In this document: piece after piece, positions 1 to 6,307 of the stretch | How the letters are laid out: every line of letters starts with the position of its first letter | How positions within the stretch are numbered: the stretch's first letter is position 1 | Assembly: GCA_017475805.1 (NCBI GenBank) | Contig: JAFVEW010000343.1 | Location: forward strand, 1 to 9,777 | Length of the DNA stretch: 9,777 nucleotides | Source: Synergistaceae bacterium | GTDB lineage: Bacteria; Synergistota; Synergistia; Synergistales; Aminobacteriaceae | Direction of reading: 5' to 3' | The notes under the pieces: model-generated | Databases searched by the model: none | Seen by the model: the letters and a program-made list of their open reading frames with translations, nothing else | Told to the model about the DNA's origin: nothing | Position numbers and translations under genes: made by a program

Positions 1-1193
1 CGACGCCTAACAGAAATGACGGTGTAGGCTTAAAAGGGATTTATCAGGATATTATATTTGAACGAAATATGAAATGGGGCATTGAAAACGGATATTTAAG
101 CGATATTCATTGTTTGCGCATTGAAATAGGCTTTGACATACATCGGGTAGCTTTAAGACTTGGTGATTATGCTAATGAAGCATTGGATAAAGCCGTGAAT
201 ATTGAGAGCGCGAACTTTGCAATAGCCGAGATTTATGAAAAATATGCAAAACCGCCGTGCTTAATTTTTTGCGCTTCTGTAGCACATGCTGAAAACTTAG
301 CGGCTTTAATCCCTAATGCAGTTGCAGTCAAAGGCGGCGAAGATAGAAGCGAGATAGTCAAAGCATTTTCTGACGGTGAGATACCTTGCATTACAAATTG
401 CATGATTTTCACCGAAGGAACGGATTTACCTAACGTTAACACGGTGATAATGGCGCGTCCTACGAAAAATATCAGCCTCTACACACAAATTGTAGGGCGC
501 GGCCTGCGTCTATATCCTGGCAAAGAGTATTTGACGCTTATTGATTGCGTCGGAGCTGGCGATAACGTTGATTTTTGCACTGCTCCATCATTGTTAGGGC
601 TTGATATAAAGGACATTCCGCCGGAATTGCGGGGAAAAATTCAGGGTGATTTATTCGACTTGCCTGAAATTGTAGACAGCGTCTCAGATAATCCTGATGT
701 ATGGATTAAAAACGTAGAGCGAGTGCAGCTTTGGGCAAAAAATAATTACTACAATACTCACGGAATTAACTTTTTTAAGATGCCCGATGGCAGTATGTTC
801 GTTCAGGATATTTATTTGCCGCCTGAAGATAATTTAGGCCGTATTTTATGGCAAGGACGCTTAGAACCGACTCAAAAAGTTTTCGATGCAGTTTACGAAT
901 TGCTAAAACGCGATTATCCAGAGCAGCGTGCATTGTGGGATTTAAGCCTCTCAACAAAGTGGGGAAGCCAGCCCGCAAGCGATAAACAAAAAGCGATAAT
1001 CGCTAAGAGATTAAAAGATTTTAACGTAAACAATCTAACAAAATTTGAGGCAGGACAAGTCTTAGCGCGTTTATTCGCACCACAGCCACCAACGAAAAAA
1101 CAAATTTATTATTTGCAGGCACGCGGCTATAACACTGTAAATTTAACGCGGCAAAAGGCTTCAAAAATCATAGGAGGGCTGAAAAGCGCATGA
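1..1193 (+). CDS. SF2 DEAD/DEAH-type helicase, C-terminal part (5' end outside window)
   Basis: The reading frame is open to the left edge. Codons before the first Met at 69 read TPNRNDGVGLKGIYQ, which matches the family's motif III region (TATPxR...GLxxIY), so the true start and the Walker A/DEAH part lie upstream. Counted from the Met at 69, motif V is TEGTDLP (115-121) and motif VI is QIVGRGLR (140-147), with its arginines for ATP hydrolysis. This is the helicase C domain of the Type III restriction/SSL2-like superfamily 2, and such proteins unwind DNA with ATP. A middle region (about 180-295) has no motif I recognise. The C-terminus holds two similar modules of about 35 residues (301-335 and 339-371), each with a KQ...L...NLT...A pattern. 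It heads a coupled operon: its stop overlaps the next ATG (ATGA). A role in phage replication or recombination is inferred from context. Confidence 0.88.
   Translation, partial: TPNRNDGVGLKGIYQDIIFERNMKWGIENGYLSDIHCLRIEIGFDIHRVALRLGDYANEALDKAVNIESANFAIAEIYEKYAKPPCLIFCASVAHAENLAALIPNAVAVKGGEDRSEIVKAFSDGEIPCITNCMIFTEGTDLPNVNTVIMARPTKNISLYTQIVGRGLRLYPGKEYLTLIDCVGAGDNVDFCTAPSLLGLDIKDIPPELRGKIQGDLFDLPEIVDSVSDNPDVWIKNVERVQLWAKNNYYNTHGINFFKMPDGSMFVQDIYLPPEDNLGRILWQGRLEPTQKVFDAVYELLKRDYPEQRALWDLSLSTKWGSQPASDKQKAIIAKRLKDFNVNNLTKFEAGQVLARLFAPQPPTKKQIYYLQARGYNTVNLTRQKASKIIGGLKSA
1172..1177 (+). promoter_or_regulatory. Shine-Dalgarno AGGAGG for first BRO-type gene
   Basis: A full AGGAGG lies inside the end of the helicase gene, 12 bases before the ATG at 1190. 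The spacing is slightly long. The second BRO-type gene has nearly the same spacing, which helps choose its start. Confidence 0.65.
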
Positions 1194-1636
1194 AACTTTT
1201 AACAACGCGCGAATTTAACGGCGTCGCCCTTGACTGCTACGAAGCTGAGAAAGAGAGCGACGGATTTTGGGCAACACGTGAACAAATTGGCAGGCTTCTT
1301 GGATATAAAAATCCCGCTACCGCTATCAAGAATATTCACAAGAGAAAGGCTTCACGACTGGATAAATTTTCAAGGGTGGCTCAAATTGAGCTACCCACGA
1401 ACAAAACACAAGATGCAGTTTTTTATAATTTCAAAGGCTTTTTAGAAATTTGTAGATTTTCTAATCAGCCTAAGGCAAACGCCGTCATGGACTTTGCTTG
1501 GGAAGTTATGGACGAAATCAGACGAACGGGAACTTACAACTCTAAACCTAAAAGAGTTGTAAATCCCGATAACATCTTTGAATTTATAGGCTTTGAAGGA
1601 GTGAGAATTGAATATGTATCTCTTAACAACGCGTGA
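1190..1636 (+). CDS. BRO-N-like phage antirepressor-type protein
   Basis: This 148-residue protein looks like a single diverged BRO-N-type DNA-binding domain, as found in phage antirepressors. The support is FWATREQIGRLLGY (about 27-40), which is the helix-turn-helix-like segment, then NPATAIKNIHKR, VFYNFKGFLEICRFS and the closing MDEIRRTG segment. Known BRO/antirepressor proteins bind DNA or oppose a repressor during induction; the role here is inferred. The ATG overlaps the helicase stop and has AGGAGG upstream. The last eight codons or so read through the start of the next gene in another frame, ending on a TGA inside that gene's LLTTREF segment. It is clearly a paralogue of the next gene's N-terminal domain: both start M-x-LLTTREF. 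There is no C-terminal KilA or ANT domain, so it may act alone or together with its neighbour. Confidence 0.72.
   Translation: MKLLTTREFNGVALDCYEAEKESDGFWATREQIGRLLGYKNPATAIKNIHKRKASRLDKFSRVAQIELPTNKTQDAVFYNFKGFLEICRFSNQPKANAVMDFAWEVMDEIRRTGTYNSKPKRVVNPDNIFEFIGFEGVRIEYVSLNNA
1196..1216 (+). repeat. 21-bp direct repeat, copy 1 (start of BRO-type gene)
   Basis: The stretch encoding LLTTREF matches 1620-1640 at 19 of 21 bases; the two differences are both at third codon positions. The rest of the two genes is much more diverged, so this start segment stands out as a leftover of duplication, gene conversion or a conserved function. Confidence 0.7.
1596..1601 (+). promoter_or_regulatory. Shine-Dalgarno AAGGAG for second BRO-type gene
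   Basis: AAGGAG lies 6 bases before a TTG (1608) and 12 bases before an ATG (1614). The TTG spacing is closer to the usual value. The ATG gives the same N-terminus as the paralogue upstream (M-x-LLTTREF), with nearly the same spacing, so I prefer the ATG. Confidence 0.55.
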
Positions 1637-2507
1637 ATTTCACAACGTCAGCGTTGATTTTTATGTTGACGAACAAAATAACTTTTGGATCACACGCGAG
1701 CAAATAGGATTAATGCTGAATTATCGCTGCCCTGAACGTTCGATTAAGAAAATTCACGAATTTTTTTCGCGGCATTTCGCCAAAAAATTCAAAGAAATTA
1801 GGGTGAACACTCGCAGAAAAGGTTTAATCAAAACTGTTTTATACAACTTTGAAGGCTTAATCGAACTTTGTTCTTTCTCAGATAAAGAGCGCGCAAAAGA
1901 TGCTATTAACTTCTTGTGGCAGGCTAAACGAGACTTTGAACACGGCTCAAATTTACCAGCATTACCCGGCAGCAATCAGGCACTTTTGCCTTTTGCATAC
2001 GGAGATAAAAAAGTCCGTGCAGTTAAGCAAAATGGCGAGTTTTGGTTTATAGCTAAAGACATCTGCGACATTTTAGATATTAAAAATTCACGAGACGCTC
2101 TAAATGCGCTTGACGACGACGAAAAAATGACCGTCGGAAATTCCGACAGTCAAAAAAATCGAGGCGGGGCGCAGTTTTTCAACGTAATAAATGAGCCGGG
2201 TATTTACCATTTAATTTTTCGCAGCAATAAAGCCGACGCAAAACGTTTTAAGCACTGGATTTTTCATGAAGTTCTACCAACTTTACGCAAGACCGGCAGC
2301 TATTCTTTTGGTAAATTCAAAAAGCCGCTGCCCGAAACTTGTTTTTATTCAGCCGAAGAAATAGCTATTGAAGCTGGTTTAAGCGAGAATGAAATCATAA
2401 AAACGGCCTCTGAAAACTGCCTTTTTATTTACGGCTTCACGGACGACTGCATGTGGTTTTTCACAGAGGAAGGCCGGAGGAAAATTTTAGATGCGGCGCG
2501 GCTTTGA
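1614..2507 (+). CDS. Phage antirepressor with two BRO-N-type domains
   Basis: The ATG at 1614 gives 297 residues; a TTG at 1608 would add two. Domain 1 (about 1-115) parallels the preceding gene: LLTTREF, FWITREQIGLML, VLYNFEGLIELCSFS. Domain 2 (about 124-230) is a canonical BRO-N domain: EFWFIAKDICDILDI, then the typical DDDEK turn, FNVINEPGIYHLIFRS, AKRFKHWIFHEVLPTLRKTGSY. The last 55 residues (FYSAEEIAIEAGLSENEI onwards) look like a small helical tail of unknown type. Proteins of this family bind DNA and are often phage antirepressors. Having two BRO-N units in one protein, next to a gene with a third, suggests a module amplified by duplication. The gene overlaps the previous one by 23 bases and the next by 17. 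The family call is firm; the regulatory role is inferred. Confidence 0.82.
   Translation: MYLLTTREFHNVSVDFYVDEQNNFWITREQIGLMLNYRCPERSIKKIHEFFSRHFAKKFKEIRVNTRRKGLIKTVLYNFEGLIELCSFSDKERAKDAINFLWQAKRDFEHGSNLPALPGSNQALLPFAYGDKKVRAVKQNGEFWFIAKDICDILDIKNSRDALNALDDDEKMTVGNSDSQKNRGGAQFFNVINEPGIYHLIFRSNKADAKRFKHWIFHEVLPTLRKTGSYSFGKFKKPLPETCFYSAEEIAIEAGLSENEIIKTASENCLFIYGFTDDCMWFFTEEGRRKILDAARL
1620..1640 (+). repeat. 21-bp direct repeat, copy 2
   Basis: This is the partner of 1196-1216 (19 of 21 identical). It includes the TGA (1634-1636) that ends the first BRO-type gene, so one repeat copy serves as both a start and a stop region. Confidence 0.7.
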
Positions 2508-2901
2508 GTTTGAAAACGAGCTTAACAGAGTTTCAAAATATTTAGCGTCAATCGGCGTTCATATGCACAAAAATCATGCGCACAGAACTGAAAGCGGAAT
2601 TTATATCGAAGGCGAGCCTTTTGATTATGAAGTTATCGTGAACGGTCGTGTAATCTGCTTTGACGCTAAAGAATGCGCCGCTAAATCTTGGAATTTATCC
2701 AATGCAAAATTAAATCAGGTTAATAGCCTCTGCATGTGCCGAAAAAACGGCGCGGAGGCTTATTTCTTAGTGTGGTTTAAGGCAATTAACAAAATTATTC
2801 GCTTTGATATTGAAATTGTCAAGGACGCACTGATAAACGGCAAAAAATCACTAAAACCAGAAGAAGGTAAAATATGGGAATGGACAGAATTGCAAAAATA
2901 A
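2491..2901 (+). CDS. RecU-like Holliday-junction resolvase (PD-(D/E)xK nuclease)
   Basis: This 136-residue protein resembles RecU-type resolvases, which cut four-way DNA junctions during recombination and replication. Visible family signs are an N-terminal GFEFENEL helix (E7/E9), D45 in PFDYEV, the metal-binding pair D58-x-K60 in CFDAKE, a conserved Gln (Q76) in NAKLNQVNSL, and a hydrophobic strand EAYFLVWF. These fit the E-D-D/E-x-K-Q pattern of the RecU fold. It is shorter than cellular RecU (roughly 200 residues), as phage versions often are. The ATG has CGGAGG 10 bases upstream and overlaps the previous gene by 17 bases. Phages use such enzymes to resolve branched DNA before packaging. 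A general phage nuclease of the same fold is the main alternative. Confidence 0.75.
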   Translation: MRRGFEFENELNRVSKYLASIGVHMHKNHAHRTESGIYIEGEPFDYEVIVNGRVICFDAKECAAKSWNLSNAKLNQVNSLCMCRKNGAEAYFLVWFKAINKIIRFDIEIVKDALINGKKSLKPEEGKIWEWTELQK

Positions 2902-5240
2902 AAGAGAAGTACAGCGTTCTTGAATACGCCCGCGACATTTTAGGGTTGCCCGTAAAACGCGATGGCGACCGATGTAAATCACTCGCTCCTAATTCAAAAA
3001 ATCCAACGAGCCTGATAATCTTCAATGATTGGTGGTACGATTTCAAATTAGGCTGCGGCGGCGATGTCATTGATCTATGCGCCTGTGCAAAATTCGACGG
3101 CGACAAAGGAAAAGCTATCCGCGAGCTTGCGGGTGAAGATTACGAATGGCGCGAATATACCCAAAACTTGAATAATAAAATCGCCTACTTTCAAAGCAAA
3201 TTACGGGACAGCGACCTATCTTATCTAAGAGGGCGGCGGATTAGCGACGATACAACAAAACGCTTAAGATTAGGCTACGACGAAAAAGAAGATAGATTGA
3301 TAATCCCTTATTTCAAGAACGGCTACGTAGCTTATTACGTTGGCCGCGATAGAAGCGGAAATAGCGAAGCCTCGAAATACAAAAAAGCTCATTTAGACGG
3401 CATGAATGAGAATATCCCTTGGGGATTACACAGCTTTTCCGATGAAAATAGAACGCGCGTCGCCTCTCAGGTTAATAGCCAGCAGCTTAAATTAATCGAG
3501 AATTTTATAGTAATTGCCGAAGGAGCATTTGACGCTATGAGCTTTGAACAGGCCGGTTTCCGCGTTCTTTCGCCGATCAGCGGATATTTTAACAAGCAGC
3601 AATTAAAGCAAGTTGTAAGTATGTTAAAAACCGCGCCGTATGTTTTCGTATGTTTTGATAGCGACCAAGCCGGCACGCGTTTTACTTTGAACATGTGCGA
3701 GATTTTATTTAAGAATAGAATTAAATTTGTTTGCGGCTCTTTACCCGAAGGAGTTAAGGACGTGAGCGACTTTTACACCGCAGGCGGCGATTTATTTGAG
3801 CTTGTAAGCAACGCTAAACCGGGCTTTGAAATGCTTGCTTCAAAACTCACTGACGGCGACGAATTTCAAGCATTTATCTATGATGCCGCCCGCTTCGTTG
3901 AAGAGCCGGAGCTTGCTGAATTTTTCGATAATGTCAAAAACTTTTCTGCAACTTTCTTAAAATCAGTCTGGAAAAAGGCCGTTAAAATCCCGCCCGAGCC
4001 AATTTTAGTCGAAGAATTACTCGCTAATCACATGCTAAAATTTGCCGAAGGACAAGGCTTTTTTGAGTACAATCACGGCGTCTGGACGCAGCGCAGCGAC
4101 AACACGATTGCGGGCTATTTTCTTGAAGTTTTGGGCAAGTGGGCGAACGGAGGCAAATTGATACCCTTAGAACGTTTTTTAAGGGCTCAAACGACAACAG
4201 ACGAGCTATTTAACAGGCAGCCCGTTTTCAATTTCAGGAACGGCGTTTTAGAGCTCAATACGGGCAAATTTCGTGAACACTCTCCGGCCGATATGAGTTC
4301 AATTCAAGTTAATTACAATTTTGACGGCAAAGCTAAATGTGAAAAATGGCAAAAATTTATAGGCGAAATCATGGCAGAACGAGAGGCTTCAATCAAGTTA
4401 TTGCAAGAGATGACAGGCTACGTTTTATTTAACGATTGCTCAATGCAAAAATGCTTTTTCTTAATCGGTGATGGTGCGAATGGTAAAAGCGTCTTTCTTA
4501 ACGTCATAAGTGCAGTCTTTGACGAAGCTAACGTCTCAAATGTTGAAATGTCGAGCCTTATTGAGCCGTTTCAGCGCATTAGCCTCATGAATTCGCTTGT
4601 AAACATAAGCACTGAGACAAGTTCCAACGTCAAAGGAGCTGAGAGCATTTTCAAGCAGGTTGTAGGAGGAGATATGATTAGCGGCTGTTTCAAGAGCAAG
4701 GATTTTGTCAGCTTCAAACCCCGCTGCGTCATGATTTCAGCTTGCAATGAATATATCAAATCTCACGATACAACCGCAGGCTTTTTGAGGCGAATTTGTT
4801 TTATTGATTTTCCCCGAAAATTTGAAGGCAAAAAAGCTGATAGAAACTTAGAAAGCAAACTTAAGACCGAGTTGCCCGGCATTTTTAACTGGGCATATGA
4901 AGGTTACAAACGCTTGAAAGCTCAAGGCGGCTTCACTGAAACTAACGAACAAAAAGAGATGATGAGCGAGTTTATCAGCCTAATGAACCCAATAGCCTCT
5001 TTCATTGAAGATTGTCTGCAAGACGAGGATGGGATACTTGAACGCGGCCAGCTTTATCGAAAATACGTTGAGTGGACTAAAGAAGTTGGACATGAAGCGC
5101 AAAGCCAAACGCGCTTTATACAAAATTTCAAGAAGACGATTAAGCAGGTGATGCCGCATGTTATGGAAACTCGCAGCTCTAAAAAACGTTATTTTGATTT
5201 TTCTCATAACCTGTTAAGTGCTGATGAACTTGCTTCTTAA
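2874..5240 (+). CDS. Primase-helicase: degenerate zinc ribbon, TOPRIM primase, SF3/D5-like helicase
   Basis: This 788-residue replication protein probably lays primers and unwinds the phage fork. Residues about 30-70 align with the CHC2 primase zinc finger, but only C34 and C61 remain; the other two ligand sites look like L37 and K58. A primase core follows (RLIIPYF...AYYVGRD, 141-159). The TOPRIM domain has E216 in IAEGAFDAM and the acidic pair D262/D264 in CFDSDQAG. A D5_N-like linker covers about 395-500. The SF3 ATPase has Walker A GDGANGKS (532-539), a likely Walker B/acidic residue in NISTET (E581), sensor N625 and arginines R639/R640 in GFLRRICFIDFPR. A winged-helix-like tail is at about 721-765. 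GAAGG lies 6 bases before the ATG; a second in-frame ATG at 2880 is possible. It overlaps the resolvase gene by 28 bases. Confidence 0.92.
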   Translation: MGMDRIAKIKEKYSVLEYARDILGLPVKRDGDRCKSLAPNSKNPTSLIIFNDWWYDFKLGCGGDVIDLCACAKFDGDKGKAIRELAGEDYEWREYTQNLNNKIAYFQSKLRDSDLSYLRGRRISDDTTKRLRLGYDEKEDRLIIPYFKNGYVAYYVGRDRSGNSEASKYKKAHLDGMNENIPWGLHSFSDENRTRVASQVNSQQLKLIENFIVIAEGAFDAMSFEQAGFRVLSPISGYFNKQQLKQVVSMLKTAPYVFVCFDSDQAGTRFTLNMCEILFKNRIKFVCGSLPEGVKDVSDFYTAGGDLFELVSNAKPGFEMLASKLTDGDEFQAFIYDAARFVEEPELAEFFDNVKNFSATFLKSVWKKAVKIPPEPILVEELLANHMLKFAEGQGFFEYNHGVWTQRSDNTIAGYFLEVLGKWANGGKLIPLERFLRAQTTTDELFNRQPVFNFRNGVLELNTGKFREHSPADMSSIQVNYNFDGKAKCEKWQKFIGEIMAEREASIKLLQEMTGYVLFNDCSMQKCFFLIGDGANGKSVFLNVISAVFDEANVSNVEMSSLIEPFQRISLMNSLVNISTETSSNVKGAESIFKQVVGGDMISGCFKSKDFVSFKPRCVMISACNEYIKSHDTTAGFLRRICFIDFPRKFEGKKADRNLESKLKTELPGIFNWAYEGYKRLKAQGGFTETNEQKEMMSEFISLMNPIASFIEDCLQDEDGILERGQLYRKYVEWTKEVGHEAQSQTRFIQNFKKTIKQVMPHVMETRSSKKRYFDFSHNLLSADELAS

Positions 5241-5493
5241 AGAGCTTGAACACTGGAATATTACGCCTGAATATAGCTTCGGGCGTATTGTGTTAACCGG
5301 CGGTGATAAGACCGCAAGATTTCATTATAAGAACATTCTTGAAGAAAATCCTGATCTTGAATTGCAGCTTATTCTTGATGTTCCAGAATTTCGAGAATGT
5401 CTTGAGGAGCGTGCCGCAATTCGTGAAGCTGAGGGCTTGCTGGGCGATTTACGGAGTGCATTTTTGAAAAATCATGACACTTTTTTAACCTAA
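5224..5493 (+). CDS. Small unknown protein downstream of primase-helicase
   Basis: This 89-residue protein starts at ATG 5224; a GTG at 5218 would add two residues. I do not recognise a family. It reads NLLLKELEHWNITPEYSFG near the N-terminus, then a basic segment (GGDKTARFHYKNIL), then an acidic, helical C-terminal half rich in Glu. There is no membrane segment or signal peptide. The start overlaps the primase-helicase stop by 17 bases and no clear Shine-Dalgarno is visible, so translation probably depends on coupling to that gene. This points to a small accessory of the replication module, but that is inference. The last codons (NHDTFLT) are encoded by the first copy of the ATGACACTT repeat at 5474-5482, so the repeat cluster runs into the gene. 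Confidence 0.65.
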   Translation: MNLLLKELEHWNITPEYSFGRIVLTGGDKTARFHYKNILEENPDLELQLILDVPEFRECLEERAAIREAEGLLGDLRSAFLKNHDTFLT

Positions 5494-5713
5494 ATGACAC
5501 AAAGTGTCATCCCTAAGTCCTTGCTATAACTTGCTATGACACTTATGACACTTATTTTAATATTGTTACGTGGAAAAAATTTTGAAAAGCTGAGAAGGAA
5601 AATGAAAAATTTATATATAAAAATATAGAAAAAAAGTGTCATTCTGTCATTCCGGCATGCCGCAAGGGTTTAAGTATGACACTTGTAAAAAAAAGCTGTC
5701 ATAGAAGTGTTAT
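5474..5713. repeat. Iteron-like cluster of ATGACACTT repeats; candidate origin or multi-site operator
   Basis: Six exact copies of a 9-mer are visible: ATGACACTT at 5474-5482, 5536-5544, 5545-5553 and 5676-5684, and its complement AAGTGTCAT at 5502-5510 and 5634-5642. Degenerate copies lie at 5494-5502, 5642-5650, 5694-5702 and 5705-5713. Two exact copies are back to back (5536-5553). A perfect inverted pair ATGACAC-AAA-GTGTCAT sits at 5494-5510. The span 5554-5633 between the two groups is very AT-rich (TTATATATAAAAATATAG). Repeats plus an AT-rich core beside a primase-helicase match the layout of iteron origins; a regulator binding array is the alternative. By eye I see no copy elsewhere in the window. 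Confidence 0.75.
5634..5684. repeat. Nested palindromes: 9-bp inverted repeat around CGGCATGCCG
   Basis: AAGTGTCAT (5634-5642) and ATGACACTT (5676-5684) form a perfect 9-bp inverted repeat. Almost concentric with it, 1.5 bases off, is the perfect 10-bp palindrome CGGCATGCCG (5653-5662), which is GC-rich in an AT-rich setting. It could be a symmetric protein-binding site or fold into a cruciform. Confidence 0.65.
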
Positions 5714-5716
5714 AAC
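5708..5716 (+). promoter_or_regulatory. Possible extended -10 (TGtTATAAC) for late regulator
   Basis: TG-N-TATAAC matches an extended -10 at all but the last base. The position 17 bases upstream is only A-rich, so there is no -35 box. Transcription would start just before the AAGGAG at 5725-5730. It overlaps the degenerate repeat AAGTGTTAT (5705-5713), so a protein bound to the repeats could block it. Weak evidence. Confidence 0.3.
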
Positions 5717-5737
5717 TATTTTGAAAGGAGCTTTTTA

Positions 5738-6187
5738 ATGCAGGAGAAGAATAAATTTCGCTACACTGAAAAATGTTTGTATGAATATAAAAGGAATATT
5801 GCAGCTCTTGATGTTTTGCGTGAAGATTTGCGTGTTGAGCAGGCTGGCGTTGATGTTCATGCTCAAAGTTACCAATTAAATTTTAGTTTTAACAGCGAGC
5901 CTTCTAATCCTGTTGAAGCCCGTCTAATCAAAATCGAGAACTTAGAACACAAAATTAAAACTCTCGAACGTTTTACTAAACCTGTAACGCAGCTAATGAG
6001 TGATTTAGATACTGCTGAAAATTTAGAAGGCTCTGATAATGAATTGCTCCTTAATATATTGAAATTGCTATATTTTGGCAAGAATACCGTTGACGCTGTG
6101 CTGTGTGAGCTGCATATTGCTCCGCGTACTTTTACCCGCAAACGTCGTGAACTTGTATTTATGGCTTCGAGCTATCTGGCGTTTTGA
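5738..6187 (+). CDS. RinA/ArpU-like phage late transcription regulator
   Basis: This 149-residue protein has a charged, helical N-terminal half (YTEKCLYEYKRNIAALDVLRED, then a segment near 60-80, RLIKIENLEHKIKTLE, that could be coiled coil). Its C-terminal half (about 103-145) resembles a sigma-70 region 4-type helix-turn-helix: LLLNILKLLYFGKNTVDAVL followed by LHIAPRTFTRKRRELV, where the recognition helix would sit. Proteins of this shape just upstream of the terminase genes in Gram-positive phages (RinA, ArpU and relatives) activate late packaging and head genes. The assignment rests on shape and position, not on a strict motif. AAGGAG is 7 bases before the ATG. The binding site could be one of the two repeat arrays flanking the gene, which is inference. 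Confidence 0.6.
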   Translation: MQEKNKFRYTEKCLYEYKRNIAALDVLREDLRVEQAGVDVHAQSYQLNFSFNSEPSNPVEARLIKIENLEHKIKTLERFTKPVTQLMSDLDTAENLEGSDNELLLNILKLLYFGKNTVDAVLCELHIAPRTFTRKRRELVFMASSYLAF

Positions 6188-6194
6188 TGGCGTA

Positions 6195-6243
6195 TTTTTG
6201 GCCGATTTTTGGCCGATTTTTGGCGTTTTAATGGCCGATTTTT
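6195..6243. repeat. Phased 11-bp direct repeats TTTTTGGCCGA
   Basis: Units start every 11 bases at 6195, 6206, 6217 and 6228: two exact TTTTTGGCCGA, then TTTTTGGCGTT, then TTAATGGCCGA, followed by another TTTTT. Eleven bases is about one helical turn, so a protein bound to each unit would face the same side of the DNA. The period is not a multiple of three, which argues against a coding repeat. Confidence 0.75.
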
Positions 6244-6250
6244 GTATAAA
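6220..6250 (+). promoter_or_regulatory. Possible promoter for packaging genes
   Basis: TTGGCG (6220-6225) and TATAAA (6245-6250) are separated by 19 bases. The match to sigma-70 boxes is partial and the spacer is long. The -35-like box falls inside the 11-bp repeats, which would suit activation by a bound regulator. Weak evidence. Confidence 0.25.
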
Positions 6251-6307
6251 ACCGTGATATTCTTGTAACATGCAAAAATAAAAAAAGGTACTGGGAAGTC
6301 TTTGATA

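Larger units (their letters stand above)
5494..5737. other. Non-coding gap between replication operon and late regulator
   Basis: This 244-base gap has no credible gene. Besides the 9-mer cluster it holds the imperfect tandem TTGCTATAAC/TTGCTATGAC (5521-5540), the AT-rich core, and AAGGAG (5725-5730) for the following gene. Two extended -10-like sequences, TGcTATAAC (5522-5530) and TGtTATAAC (5708-5716), lie at its edges. Neither has a convincing -35 box, and the second overlaps a degenerate repeat. Confidence 0.7.

Noticed and set aside
1190..2507. Frameshift splitting one long BRO-type gene in two
   Set aside because: Both genes have their own start with the same LLTTREF N-terminus and their own ribosome binding site, so they are duplicated genes and not fragments of one.
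5602..5628. Mini-ORF MKNLYIKI with AGAAGG-like site upstream, possible leader peptide
   Set aside because: Only eight codons of AT-rich sequence in the presumed unwinding region; no terminator or attenuator structure nearby supports a leader role.
6075..6257. 60-codon + strand reading frame across the end of the late regulator and the 11-bp repeats
   Set aside because: It overlaps the real gene in another frame and its ADFWPIF-like end is just the translated repeat.
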